Positions 1-8,255 of a DNA stretch of 18,149 nucleotides are shown one piece after another. The notes under the pieces are model-generated. The model made no database searches and was not told where the DNA came from. It saw nothing but the letters and a program-made list of their open reading frames with translations. The DNA is from Candidatus Aenigmatarchaeota archaeon (lineage in GTDB: Archaea; EX4484-52; B79-G9). The stretch spans positions 1 through 18,149 of the forward strand of contig JAGLIP010000004.1 of the NCBI GenBank assembly GCA_023142905.1, written 5' to 3'. The number at the start of each line of letters is the position of its first letter. Positions within the stretch are counted from its first letter, which is position 1. The position numbers and the translations under genes are program-made.

Positions 1-876
1 AATTTTACTGTTGACACAACATCACCGCAATATTCCTTTAACCAAACTAACTCGACAGAGGCCGGTGAAGATGTATTATTCAGCCTTTACTGGGAAGATG
101 GCACAAATCTTGCAGGATATATTTTCTCGTTTGATAATGGTACGGGGACATTTACTAATGATTCTTATGTTGGGATGACAGGTACAGGAAACTGGTCAAA
201 TGCGACGAAGCGAATAAACTCAACTGTCGGCTGCACGATACAGTGGCGGGTGTATGCGAACAATACGGTAGGAAACATGAATGTATCGGAAATTTTTAAA
301 TTCAACACAATAGATTTAAGTATAAGCGTTCATGAGGCAGACAACTCAACAGACAAGGCATGGTCTATTCTTAATATACCACTTGATTTTAATTATTACT
401 GCTATGCCGGGATGGGCGGCTGTGATGATAGCCTTGCATCGGACAGTGATGGGAGCACGGCAAACTATACAATCGACAATACAGGCGGTACTGTTGATGT
501 GCTTGCGTATGTTACCTCTGATTTTAACAGCTCTACATTTATGATATGCTCAAGTGCCGACGATGACAATGACGGCGATGATGAGGCATGCAAAGATGCA
601 CCCACAATAGGGCAGAACGGTGCAGACAACCTACAGATATACATAAATGTAAGCGGCTCGTGGGGGTGGTATAATGTTTCTAATTCAAACAGGGATGGAT
701 CGTCTTATGCTCTTGCTGTTGACTGTGATGTTCCGGCAGGTAAAAATGCAACAGGCATTGACTTTCAGGTACGCGCGCCGTATGGCACGCAGGGCAGTTA
801 CGGCACCACAATAACTTTTGTGGCATATAGCAATATATGTGCTGATGGAGATGAAGGAACTTATTATACTCCATAG
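1..876 (+). CDS. Secreted sequon-rich surface protein, 5' end outside window
   Basis: The frame is open from base 1, so the gene begins upstream; about 291 residues are visible and it ends at TAG 874-876. The first ~95 visible residues form an Ig/fibronectin-like repeat (core SFDNGTGTFTND, then WRVYANNT), a type I have seen in archaeal surface proteins. The rest is a separate beta-rich domain with an N-T-G turn (NYTIDNTGG), an acidic run DDDNDGDDEAC that could bind calcium, and a closing strand GSYGTTITFVAYSN. About sixteen N-X-S/T sequons suggest an exported glycoprotein. There is no C-terminal membrane segment or tail. The C-terminal ~190 residues align by eye with the protein at 2307-3008, including the ending I-C-x-G-x-x-E...Y-x-x-P. 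The stop lies 9 bases before the next gene, which encodes its likely membrane partner. Function beyond surface location is unknown. Confidence 0.85.
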   Translation, partial: NFTVDTTSPQYSFNQTNSTEAGEDVLFSLYWEDGTNLAGYIFSFDNGTGTFTNDSYVGMTGTGNWSNATKRINSTVGCTIQWRVYANNTVGNMNVSEIFKFNTIDLSISVHEADNSTDKAWSILNIPLDFNYYCYAGMGGCDDSLASDSDGSTANYTIDNTGGTVDVLAYVTSDFNSSTFMICSSADDDNDGDDEACKDAPTIGQNGADNLQIYINVSGSWGWYNVSNSNRDGSSYALAVDCDVPAGKNATGIDFQVRAPYGTQGSYGTTITFVAYSNICADGDEGTYYTP

Positions 877-885
877 GTGTTCATG

Positions 886-2304
886 ATGAAAAAACATTTT
901 CTTTTATTGGTTGCTGTTGTGGGGTTTTTTCTTAGTTTTGCGTGCAGTGCTTTAGCGATTGGGGTTTCGCCTGCGCGTTTTGATGCGGGGCTTCTTGAAA
1001 TGAATAAAATATATGAATATTCTGTGTATTTGAGCAATGACGAGAATAATGCGTACAACATAACGCTTTTAACAACACCACGAGCAGAATATCTTACATC
1101 GTGTGTTACTTTTTCCCAAAAGCAGTTTGAGATAAAACCCGGCGAAATAAAGAATATAAAAATCATGTTAAACACAGGCTCCTGCGAGTTGACACCCGGA
1201 AACCACCAGATTATAATCCTGCCGGAAGTTACGGCAGAAACAAATGCGGGCGTTAAAACCGTTTCTTTGTCGTCTATAAGCGTGCAATTTTCAATTGAGG
1301 GTGTGGTACATCCTGTGCTTTTGCTTGAAGATTTTGAAATGCCCACGAAACTTGAAGCAGGCGAAGAGTTTCAATTTTCGTTAACTGCAAAAAACACAGG
1401 CAATGTGCGCGTTTGTGCAATACCGTTTGTTGATATAAAAAAATATGGGGTCATCATACACACTGCAAGAGGCACAACAGAGGCACTTATAGAACCCGGC
1501 GCAACGAGAGAGTTTGAGTTTTCACATAATTATCCTATTGCTGCCGGTGATTATATTGCAAGTGCATATATAATATACTTTGACGGGCGGGACACAGATA
1601 TAAAGGATGTTTCGTTTACTGCGGTTCAAGGCAATATCTTAGAGGATGCAAAAAACGAGGATGTTTGGGATAGCACATCATTTGCTCCTGAATTTTTTGA
1701 GACTATAAACATTGGCGATGAGAGCGATATATTTACAGGGGAACAAGATGCGCCGCCTGAAAATTATCCGGGTGCTGGTGCGGGAATAGCCATAGTTGAT
1801 CTTGAAGCATACATTGTTGCGCAGAGTGTTTCTATGTCGCTTAGTTTTAAAAATAGGGATTATTCGGATATCGATTATAGTTTTAGTGTGGCAATTTTTG
1901 ACAGCGAGGATTTTATGGTGGCAGACGCAAAAGAGGATAGCACCGTGCGGGCGCATGAACTTAAGAATATAACTAAAGTGCTTTTTGTTGGTTCGGATAA
2001 AACATATGTTGTTAAGGTGAATATAACTTATAGTGCTGACGGAATTGAAAAGACCGTCCAGAGGCGCGTTGTTGCAGAAGTATATTCAAGCCCAACAGGA
2101 ATGTTTGCATACGGAAGTTCAACAGGACTATTTGCTGTTGTTTTGATATTTACTTTACTCTATCTTTTTAATAATAGAAAATCACTTACGGGCGGTGGAA
2201 AAAAGCCCTTAGATGCTGTTTTAAATAAATACAGCAACATAGAGCGAAATATAAGTGCGGTAGAAGAACGCATACACCGACTGAAGAAAAAAATCAGGCG
2301 CTAA
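886..2304 (+). CDS. Membrane-anchored Ig-like surface protein with cytoplasmic coiled-coil tail
   Basis: About 472 residues. I chose ATG 886 because AGGTG at 875-879 gives good spacing; ATG 883 and GTG 877 are in-frame alternatives. Residues ~1-25 are a signal peptide (KKHFLLLVAVVGFF...SALA). Two Ig-like domains follow. The first begins IGVSPARFDAG and has a P-G-E-I-K strand followed by PGNHQIIILPE, a layout like DUF916 or PapD-type folds. The second (~145-250) carries AKNTGNVRVCAIP and is CARDB-like. A linker of ~50 residues leads to a third beta domain (~300-400). One membrane helix (~411-428, TGLFAVVLIFTLLYLF) is followed by a 44-residue basic tail ending in a predicted coiled coil (NKYSNIERNISAVEERI). 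The gene lies between two secreted-protein genes, with gaps of 9 and 2 bases, so it is operonic. The domain assignments come from the sequence pattern; the role is inferred. Confidence 0.88.
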   Translation: MKKHFLLLVAVVGFFLSFACSALAIGVSPARFDAGLLEMNKIYEYSVYLSNDENNAYNITLLTTPRAEYLTSCVTFSQKQFEIKPGEIKNIKIMLNTGSCELTPGNHQIIILPEVTAETNAGVKTVSLSSISVQFSIEGVVHPVLLLEDFEMPTKLEAGEEFQFSLTAKNTGNVRVCAIPFVDIKKYGVIIHTARGTTEALIEPGATREFEFSHNYPIAAGDYIASAYIIYFDGRDTDIKDVSFTAVQGNILEDAKNEDVWDSTSFAPEFFETINIGDESDIFTGEQDAPPENYPGAGAGIAIVDLEAYIVAQSVSMSLSFKNRDYSDIDYSFSVAIFDSEDFMVADAKEDSTVRAHELKNITKVLFVGSDKTYVVKVNITYSADGIEKTVQRRVVAEVYSSPTGMFAYGSSTGLFAVVLIFTLLYLFNNRKSLTGGGKKPLDAVLNKYSNIERNISAVEERIHRLKKKIRR

Positions 2305-2306
2305 AG

Positions 2307-3008
2307 ATGGTTCAAAAAATAAAACTTCGCGAAACATGGCCTGCAATTACATTGTTTACTGTATTGTGCATACTGCTTCTTTTTTTAAGCGGTACGGACT
2401 TTATTTTTACTCCAACAGGATATGTTGTAAATACTCCTATTACTGTAGCAATTGTTCCAGAACTAAATCATATTTTTTACGAGGAAGAACACATAAATCC
2501 TTCCAAGGATTATGTTTTTCAGATAGGCCCTATAACTACAGACGGGCAGTGGTATAGCTACAATAGTACTTATGGCGGGGTTTTTGCGGGATATGATATC
2601 GGGATTTATTCGGACGATAACACGAATCTTTTCAATTTAAAGAACACCGGAACAAAAACTATTGATGTTGTTATGGCATCCTCTGATTTTGACAATGGTG
2701 TAATGGGTGATGGAAATTATATTGATGTCAATCAATTTGATGGCGATTTTCAGATATACATTCCCGGTACGGGGTGGAGAAATGTTTCTGACAACAACAA
2801 TCAGGATGACGATGGAATCAAAAATAATGAAGAGCTTTGCATAGCCAATAATCTTGTTGTAGGCGCAGAGGTTATTGGTTTTGATGTTCGGATACGGGCG
2901 TGGCCGGGCACAAACCCAGGGAATTATACAGCACATATACTATTGTCTGTTTTTGAAAGCGATACAATTGATATCTGCACAGGAGCTGGAGAATATGTTT
3001 TGCCTTAA
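2307..3008 (+). CDS. Small secreted surface protein, paralogue of the protein at 1-876
   Basis: 233 residues; ATG 2307 is two bases after the previous stop, suggesting coupling. An N-terminal hydrophobic segment (~13-31, PAITLFTVLCILLLFLSG) is a signal peptide or anchor, followed by PTGYVVNTP. The remainder is one beta-rich domain with LKNTGTKTIDVVMASSDF, an acidic loop DNNNQDDDG that may bind calcium, FQIYIPGTGWRNVSD, and a final strand. It ends DICTGAGEYVLP. Each of these blocks has a counterpart in the same order in the C-terminal part of the protein at 1-876. There is no C-terminal membrane segment. It overlaps the next gene by 14 bases, so the two are very likely translated together. I do not recognise a named family. 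Confidence 0.86.
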   Translation: MVQKIKLRETWPAITLFTVLCILLLFLSGTDFIFTPTGYVVNTPITVAIVPELNHIFYEEEHINPSKDYVFQIGPITTDGQWYSYNSTYGGVFAGYDIGIYSDDNTNLFNLKNTGTKTIDVVMASSDFDNGVMGDGNYIDVNQFDGDFQIYIPGTGWRNVSDNNNQDDDGIKNNEELCIANNLVVGAEVIGFDVRIRAWPGTNPGNYTAHILLSVFESDTIDICTGAGEYVLP

Positions 3009-4341
3009 AAATACAAAAGCAATATTTTTGAAGAATGCGATGTTTTTTATATTCTTTGTGTTGTTTTTGATTTTTGAATCACAAAACATCTTTGGTTTAG
3101 GTCTAAATCCATCATACATAGATGCCGGAACGATTACGCGGGGGAATATGTATCTTTCTTCTTTTGAGGTTATCAACAGGTTTGATTATCCTGTGCCATT
3201 AAACATAACCTTTGAGTTTACAAATTCATCTTATTATCTGAAAGAAAATGTGATTTTTTTCCCATCAAGTGTTATTTTATACCCTCAAAACAAATCAAAA
3301 CTTTTTAATATGCTTATTATGGATACAGAGCATTTACAAGAAGGCAATCATTTTCTTGTGTTTCGGCCGTATCCATTAGCTCTTGAAGATGCAGCGTTGA
3401 ATTTAAGTCATAATGTGACGATTGCTTCATATATTATGCAGACAAGTGCGTTTGCGCTTAATTTTACGATAGTTACCTCGAGCGGCATAGTTGAAGATGG
3501 TGGGGTGGATGTGCCTGCAAGCTTACCAAGCTCTGCGGATTCGATAATGGTGTTTCAAACAATAGAGTATGTGGTAAAAAATATAGCCATTACCTATCCT
3601 GCGTTATTTAAGGTTGCGCATGAGAATGAATCTGTTTCGATAACTGTAAAGAATGTAGGAAGTTTTAATTTCACCAATCTTACAATTCGTATAATTACTG
3701 AGCCGTTTTTTACGGTTGAATATAATACTGTGATAGGCGCTCTTTTTCCCGGTGAGGAAGTAAAGGTAATTTTGAATATGTCCGAGTTTTCAAATACATA
3801 TCACCATGCTAAAATAGTTGTTTCTGATGGGGTGGATGAATGGGTGGAAGCAAATATGATTGTGTATGTTCCGGACATTCCAAGAGCTGCGATTCTGCAT
3901 GACTGTATTGTTTTTGAGCCGCAGGACATAAAAATAAAACCAAATACAGAAACTTCAATAAGACTTTCTGTTTCTAATAAGTGCGATATTGCGCTTAACA
4001 ATGTCAATATGATTGTAAGCAACATAGCCACGAAAAACATAGGTGTTTTAAACCCAAAAAGCACATCAATTGTTGAATTTTTAATTACCCAAACTGAAAG
4101 CTATAAAGAATACCCAATTTCTTTTATTTATGATGAAGGCGAGAGTGTGGGTGTGTTTTGCGCGTCTTTAGAAAAAGGGCGAATGTGGATAGTTCTTGTT
4201 TTACTTGCAGTTCTGCTACTGAGTGCAGGAGGATATTACGCATACAAGCACTTTCGGAAACGGAAGCCAGTTACAGTTCTCCATAAGAAAGCTAAATCCT
4301 TTAAGCACACAAAAGGCCACCGAAGGCTCAAACGAGAATAA
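2995..4341 (+). CDS. Membrane-anchored Ig-like surface protein (second pair)
   Basis: 448 residues from ATG 2995, which lies inside the end of the previous gene and has GGAG just upstream. The frame is open further 5', but those codons lie in the 2307-3008 gene and precede the signal peptide. Residues ~14-34 are a signal peptide (NAMFFIFFVLFLIF). The mature start LGLNPSYIDAG matches IGVSPARFDAG of the 886-2304 protein, supporting a common family. Further Ig-like blocks carry VKNVGSFNFTN and VSNKCDIALNN. One membrane helix lies at ~398-417 (WIVLVLLAVLLLSAGGYYAY). It is followed by a 30-residue very basic tail (HFRKRKPV...GHRRLKRE) without the coiled coil seen in the other two anchored proteins. 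It is probably the membrane partner of the 2307-3008 product. Confidence 0.87.
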   Translation: MFCLKNTKAIFLKNAMFFIFFVLFLIFESQNIFGLGLNPSYIDAGTITRGNMYLSSFEVINRFDYPVPLNITFEFTNSSYYLKENVIFFPSSVILYPQNKSKLFNMLIMDTEHLQEGNHFLVFRPYPLALEDAALNLSHNVTIASYIMQTSAFALNFTIVTSSGIVEDGGVDVPASLPSSADSIMVFQTIEYVVKNIAITYPALFKVAHENESVSITVKNVGSFNFTNLTIRIITEPFFTVEYNTVIGALFPGEEVKVILNMSEFSNTYHHAKIVVSDGVDEWVEANMIVYVPDIPRAAILHDCIVFEPQDIKIKPNTETSIRLSVSNKCDIALNNVNMIVSNIATKNIGVLNPKSTSIVEFLITQTESYKEYPISFIYDEGESVGVFCASLEKGRMWIVLVLLAVLLLSAGGYYAYKHFRKRKPVTVLHKKAKSFKHTKGHRRLKRE

Positions 4342-4360
4342 AAACTACCTTTAAGTATTA

Positions 4361-4374
4361 CAAAGGTTTATATG
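4361..4374 (+). promoter_or_regulatory. Archaeal BRE/TATA promoter for the transglutaminase-like gene
   Basis: CAAAGG (4361-4366) followed by TTTATATG (4367-4374) fits an archaeal BRE plus TATA box. Transcription would start about 25 bases downstream, near 4396, giving a leader of roughly 10 bases before ATG 4407. Confidence 0.6.
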
Positions 4375-4406
4375 TTTTATGTACTTACTATTTGTTAGTG
4401 GTACTT

Positions 4407-5105
4407 ATGAAACATACAACCTTTTTTTTAACAGGAATTATGTTATTTCTTGTTGGCGTTTCCGGATACGCGTTTGGTGCTTTTCATTTTGCTTATGGGG
4501 GGTCGGCCGAAAACAGCATAACTGCAAATTTAATATATCCGTATGGGAATCACGATTATGTTGATTTTTGGCATGAAAACAAGAATCAAATTGCGCGCAT
4601 TTTTAATCCATTTATAGAACAATTCAATAATTCCGGATGCATTGACCATATTTATTTAAGGGCGCTTATAAAGCAGAATGGGGAGATACATAAGAAATCA
4701 TTTGAACTTGTAGGTCCGGGCGCGGATGATATTGATGCTGCGTATGCACTGCATTCGTTTGTAGTTAATGAAATCAGTTATGTTCCTGTTGATGTCGAAT
4801 TTGATGCAGTTGAAACATTGATTAATAAAAAGGGCGACTGTTCGGAGAAATCAGTGCTTCTTTTAAGTCTTCTTAAAGCAAGAGGGATAGATGCGTATGT
4901 GGTGGAAGGAAATGCCCACAGGTATGTTTTTGCGAAGCTTGATGGGGTGTGGGTGCCTATTGATGCTACAGCAAAAGATTTTTATTTTGTATATAATGCA
5001 TGGGATGATGAGAAACTTCGAAGCCCTTATGTTTCTGATATACAGTCATTCATCTTTGATGAAAATATTGTTTTGTTCAACAAAGACTGGTGCTTAAGTA
5101 CATAG
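4407..5105 (+). CDS. Exported transglutaminase-like (papain-fold) protein
   Basis: 232 residues from ATG 4407; an in-frame TTG at 4392 is a weaker alternative. An N-terminal hydrophobic segment (~5-26, FFLTGIMLFLVGVSG) is a signal peptide or anchor, placing the enzyme outside the cell. The transglutaminase-core triad is visible: Cys145 in KKGDCSEKS, His171 in GNAHRYVFA and Asp186 in VPIDATAKD, with the usual spacing. In this superfamily the fold supports cysteine-protease, transamidase or amidase chemistry, and the actual reaction cannot be read from sequence. The gene has its own TATA box 33 bases upstream and a T-rich tract after the stop, so it is probably a single-gene unit. Its position among surface-protein genes suggests that it processes or cross-links those proteins; that is inference. 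Confidence 0.85.
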   Translation: MKHTTFFLTGIMLFLVGVSGYAFGAFHFAYGGSAENSITANLIYPYGNHDYVDFWHENKNQIARIFNPFIEQFNNSGCIDHIYLRALIKQNGEIHKKSFELVGPGADDIDAAYALHSFVVNEISYVPVDVEFDAVETLINKKGDCSEKSVLLLSLLKARGIDAYVVEGNAHRYVFAKLDGVWVPIDATAKDFYFVYNAWDDEKLRSPYVSDIQSFIFDENIVLFNKDWCLST

Positions 5106-5128
5106 TTTATTTAAATATTTTCCGTATG

Positions 5129-5143
5129 TTTTTCTTTTCTTTT
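5129..5143 (+). terminator. T-rich archaeal terminator tract
   Basis: TTTTTCTTTTCTTTT begins 23 bases after the end of the transglutaminase-like gene. U-rich tracts of this kind terminate archaeal transcription, and no hairpin is needed. The next gene has its own promoter. Confidence 0.5.
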
Positions 5144-5238
5144 GTGTTCTTCAGATATTGTTTTCATATGGTAATATATCAATTATATAAATACTATTTA
5201 GTATTGTATGAATATAGATTATGTTGTTTATAGAAACA

Positions 5239-5246
5239 TATATAAA
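5239..5246 (+). promoter_or_regulatory. TATA box of the winged-helix gene
   Basis: TATATAAA lies 23 bases before ATG 5270. At the standard archaeal distance the transcript would begin at or within a few bases of the start codon, so the mRNA is probably leaderless. No Shine-Dalgarno sequence precedes the ATG, which agrees. Confidence 0.6.
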
Positions 5247-5269
5247 CTGGTTCCTACCAATAAAAAGTT

Positions 5270-5506
5270 ATGTCTGGAAAAAACGGAATTTCTATTGGAA
5301 AAGCCGATAGGGTTGTTTTAAGACTTCTTGAAAAATCAGGAAGAGCACTTTCTACTTACGAGATTGCAAAAGTGCTTAAACTTTCATGGGCTACGGTCAA
5401 CACCCATTGCTATAAGCTTATGTCTTTTGGAGTTATTTCAGGCAGAAACGAGGAAGTAAAAATAGGCATGAAACGCATTGTCTGGGAGCTTACCGGCAGT
5501 CTTTAG
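5270..5506 (+). CDS. Small winged-helix DNA-binding protein
   Basis: 78 residues, essentially only a winged helix-turn-helix. Residues ~11-22 are helix 1 (KADRVVLRLLEK). STYEIAKVLKLSWATVNTHC (~28-47) is the helix-turn-helix with its recognition helix, and KLMSFGVI plus the strands EEVKIGMKRIVWEL form the wing. Such archaeal proteins are cytosolic transcription regulators; the target is unknown. Its stop is 23 bases before the large surface-protein gene, so the two are probably cotranscribed and it may regulate that gene or the cluster. It is transcribed from its own TATA box, apparently leaderless. No ligand-binding domain is present. Confidence 0.85.
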   Translation: MSGKNGISIGKADRVVLRLLEKSGRALSTYEIAKVLKLSWATVNTHCYKLMSFGVISGRNEEVKIGMKRIVWELTGSL

Positions 5507-5529
5507 GTGTTTAAATCAGTGTGATTAAT

Positions 5530-8091
5530 ATGGGCAAACAATATGATGTGGGCGGAAAAGAACGGGTTTACCTAGTTTTTGCGATATCACTGATATTTTC
5601 TTTTGGGTTTGCGGGCAATGCATATGCTGTTGAATTGTCCAATGTTTCTGTAAACCCTTCGGTGGCATGGATTAATCCATTGACCGGAGAATCGGTCGTA
5701 GAATTATCTGCAGAGTGTGCTTCAAACAGCACAGCGAATGTTACGGCGGTTATTGCGGGTGCTTTTGTTGATTCTTTAGGTATGGTGTGCAATGACAATA
5801 CACGGATATATACGGGAACATATGTTCTAAACAATTTCGGTGATTACAATGCTACAATTACATGCGAGTATGAAAATGAGACAGATACAGCTACTGTGCC
5901 TTTTTCTGTTAACCTGCTTACGATAGATATTCTTTCAATATCTGAAACAGAGGCGTATGCAGGAAACATATCAGTCATAACGGCAGAAGTTCTGCTGAAT
6001 GGCGGGCCTTTAACCAATGGCGTTAACTTTGGTGTGTCATTGAAAGATTCTTCTAATATCCGGAATGCTGAGATTCGGGAAATATCTTTTGGCGGCGGCG
6101 TGTATGAACTTGTGTGGGCGATTCCCGCAGTTGGGCAGGGAGATTATGGGGTTGATGTAACTGTGATGTTTGATGGAAATTCAATTTCGGCACAGCCCGC
6201 AACCTATCTTAAAATCAAACCGCCGGTAGAATTAGAAATATTAAGTCCTTCTGTCGATATAATATATTCTTTGACCGGCACAACAGAGGTTGAAATTGTT
6301 CTTAAGACAAAGCACAATCCTTTTTTGATTGACACACTGCACCAATCAGATTTTTGCGTTGAGCTTGGTGATACGGAACTTCAGATTGATAAGTTTACTT
6401 TTGATAGTGTAACAGATACATACAGTTTCTTTGTTGATTTGTATCGAACAGAGCCCGGAGAATATAATTATGAGCTTTTTGCATGTGTTGATCCTGATGG
6501 ATTTTCAAAACAGAGAAGCGATTTCTTTGTACCTGTAGAGTTTATGGTTGATTTTGGAGGTATTTTACAGGATGCGAAAAAAAAGCCTGTATCCGAAGTT
6601 ACAATAATTCTTGTAAAAACCAGCGGCTGTGCTACATACGATGAGTGTGTTACGGATAGTTCCGGGCTCTGTTCTTTGATAATCCATCCCGGAACATACG
6701 ACATTGAGATGGTTTTCAGTGACATTTCAGTAAAGCTTTATGGTGTTGATCTTCCCGGAGAGGATGATTCCTTTAATAGGATACAGGATATTGTACGCTA
6801 TGACCGATCGGTCAATATGCAAATTGACGGCCTGAAAAAAATCTCAAATTTTGTTGCCGTTGATTTTATGCTTCCGTATGATGGCGCAAAAGTAATTATG
6901 TCCGGTGCGGGCAAGCAGGATTCTCAAGTGTTTATGTGTTCTAAGTGGAATTTCGTGGATAGTGTATGTTTAGGCACATGGGCATCTTTTGATTCGGGAA
7001 TAAATTATTTTGCAAATAAGATCGAATTCGAAACTGACGAGCTTTTTGCATTTGCAATCGGGGCGCGAGATTCGCTTAAAATTGAGATGGATGAATACCA
7101 GAAGAAATATTTTTCTGGTGAGGATGTGAGCCTAATCGGGATTGTTAAAGACAGCAACGGCAATACGGTGGCTGATGCGAGCATAATATATAGTTTTGGA
7201 GAGACTGAAGGAAGTACGCTTAGTGGATCTGATGGCTCTTTTATGATAAAATCCAATGCTCCTGAAGCTAAAGGGGTATTCAATGCGCTGATTAAGGTCG
7301 AAAAATCCCCGTATGATTCTGCAAAAAACAAAATCGCTCTTGAAGCATATAAAAAAGAATCACTTGATTTAACTATCCCTCAGTCATTATCCGCTAGCAT
7401 GGGCAATGAAGGTTCTATTGCGGCGAGGATTAAAAACACCGGGCAGACCACAATGTCGGATGTAAAACTAACTGTTTCGGGCTTATCTTCCGAATGGTAT
7501 GAGCTAACGCTATACAGTATAGATAGTTTGAAGCCGGGAGAGGAAAAACAGGTTACGATAACAGTTCTTGTTCCTTTGGATGACTGCGCGAATACAGTCT
7601 GTAGACAAGAATATGATTTGTCTATTTCTGCGCAGTCCGGAAGTGAGGTTATAGCAACGGATGAATTTGTGCTGTATCTTGATGGTGTTTTTGATTCTAC
7701 GGACGGTTCGAAAACCATAGAAACCAATTCAGGAAGTTCAGAAAATTTTGTATCGGGAATTGCTTCTGTTGGAAATTCACTTACAGGACAGGCATTTGGA
7801 GCGGAATTGCCGGGCGGTTACTTAATTATACTTTTTTTAGCTGTTCTCTTTGCCGTAAGAAAATTCCTGAAGATGCCAAAAAAACAAAACATGGCCGAAA
7901 AGCCGCATTTTTTAGACAAAGCACAGGCGGATGAGATAAAAGCAGAAGTTTTGAGGGGTGCAAAGGAATCAAATACAAGCGCAAATCCAAAAAGCCAAAA
8001 ATCAGGGAAAACCGGAAGAAAAACAAATAAAACATACATACACAGCGCGAAAAAAGACATTAAGACAATTTTGTCAAATCCCTTTGATTGA
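5530..8091 (+). CDS. Large multi-domain membrane-anchored surface protein
   Basis: 853 residues from ATG 5530, with a GTGAT Shine-Dalgarno-like sequence upstream; GTG 5521 is an alternative. Residues ~13-34 are a signal peptide (VYLVFAISLIFSFGF...AYA). A series of Ig-like domains follows. One around residues 340-410 (GGILQDAKKKPVSEVTIILV, then DSSGLCSLIIHPGTYDI) looks like a carboxypeptidase-regulatory fold, and another (GIVKDSNGNTVADASIIY) is similar. Near residues 620-720 lies a NEW3/CARDB-like domain (AARIKNTGQTTMSDVKLTV, PGEEKQVTITVLVP). A serine-rich linker with LTGQAFG leads to a membrane helix at ~764-778 (YLIILFLAVLFAVRKFL) and a ~75-residue Lys/Ser-rich cytoplasmic tail. Several cysteine pairs suggest disulfides. 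The probable role is a structural or adhesive surface protein; ligand unknown. It sits 23 bases after the winged-helix gene. Confidence 0.87.
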   Translation: MGKQYDVGGKERVYLVFAISLIFSFGFAGNAYAVELSNVSVNPSVAWINPLTGESVVELSAECASNSTANVTAVIAGAFVDSLGMVCNDNTRIYTGTYVLNNFGDYNATITCEYENETDTATVPFSVNLLTIDILSISETEAYAGNISVITAEVLLNGGPLTNGVNFGVSLKDSSNIRNAEIREISFGGGVYELVWAIPAVGQGDYGVDVTVMFDGNSISAQPATYLKIKPPVELEILSPSVDIIYSLTGTTEVEIVLKTKHNPFLIDTLHQSDFCVELGDTELQIDKFTFDSVTDTYSFFVDLYRTEPGEYNYELFACVDPDGFSKQRSDFFVPVEFMVDFGGILQDAKKKPVSEVTIILVKTSGCATYDECVTDSSGLCSLIIHPGTYDIEMVFSDISVKLYGVDLPGEDDSFNRIQDIVRYDRSVNMQIDGLKKISNFVAVDFMLPYDGAKVIMSGAGKQDSQVFMCSKWNFVDSVCLGTWASFDSGINYFANKIEFETDELFAFAIGARDSLKIEMDEYQKKYFSGEDVSLIGIVKDSNGNTVADASIIYSFGETEGSTLSGSDGSFMIKSNAPEAKGVFNALIKVEKSPYDSAKNKIALEAYKKESLDLTIPQSLSASMGNEGSIAARIKNTGQTTMSDVKLTVSGLSSEWYELTLYSIDSLKPGEEKQVTITVLVPLDDCANTVCRQEYDLSISAQSGSEVIATDEFVLYLDGVFDSTDGSKTIETNSGSSENFVSGIASVGNSLTGQAFGAELPGGYLIILFLAVLFAVRKFLKMPKKQNMAEKPHFLDKAQADEIKAEVLRGAKESNTSANPKSQKSGKTGRKTNKTYIHSAKKDIKTILSNPFD

Positions 8092-8093
8092 AG

Positions 8094-8101
8094 TATTTTT
8101 A
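8094..8101 (+). terminator. Short T-tract after the large surface-protein gene
   Basis: The stretch GTATTTTTA directly follows the stop codon. A five-T run can serve as a weak archaeal terminator, and a new TATA box follows within 60 bases. Confidence 0.25.
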
Positions 8102-8154
8102 ATTCGCATGCATTAAACAACAGAATTTCTAAAATGGCGAGCCAAAAACGAAAA

Positions 8155-8163
8155 TTTTATATA
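8155..8163 (+). promoter_or_regulatory. TATA box upstream of the third secreted-protein gene
   Basis: TTTTATATA, preceded by a purine-rich CGAAAA, fits an archaeal promoter. Transcription would start near 8186, giving an unusually long leader of about 70 bases before ATG 8256. That leader contains the 8205-8236 hairpin. Confidence 0.55.
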
Positions 8164-8204
8164 CTCTCGTTACAAATAAACTATTAAGGGAGTAATTATT
8201 ATAC

Positions 8205-8236
8205 TTAGCCATAGTGCGTTATGTGTTATCGGCTAA
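8205..8236 (+). promoter_or_regulatory. Stem-loop in the 5' leader of the third secreted-protein gene
   Basis: TTAGCC (8205-8210) pairs with GGCTAA (8231-8236), and ATA/TAT can extend the stem past a one-base bulge. It lies between the predicted transcription start and the GGGGAG ribosome site (8245-8250). It could modulate translation or stability; function is inferred. Confidence 0.3.
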
Positions 8237-8255
8237 AAAATGGTGGGGAGATAAA

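Noticed and set aside
864-1346. 160-codon open frame on the - strand
   Set aside because: It is antisense to the well-supported anchored-protein gene at 886-2304 and shows no domain or start signal.
2875-2994. 40-codon N-terminal extension of the anchored protein at 2995-4341
   Set aside because: It overlaps the conserved end of the 2307-3008 gene in another frame and would bury the signal peptide.
8214-8255. GTG start at 8214 for the third secreted protein
   Set aside because: It lies within the leader stem-loop with no ribosome site close by. ATG 8256 has GGGGAG at good spacing and starts directly at the signal peptide.
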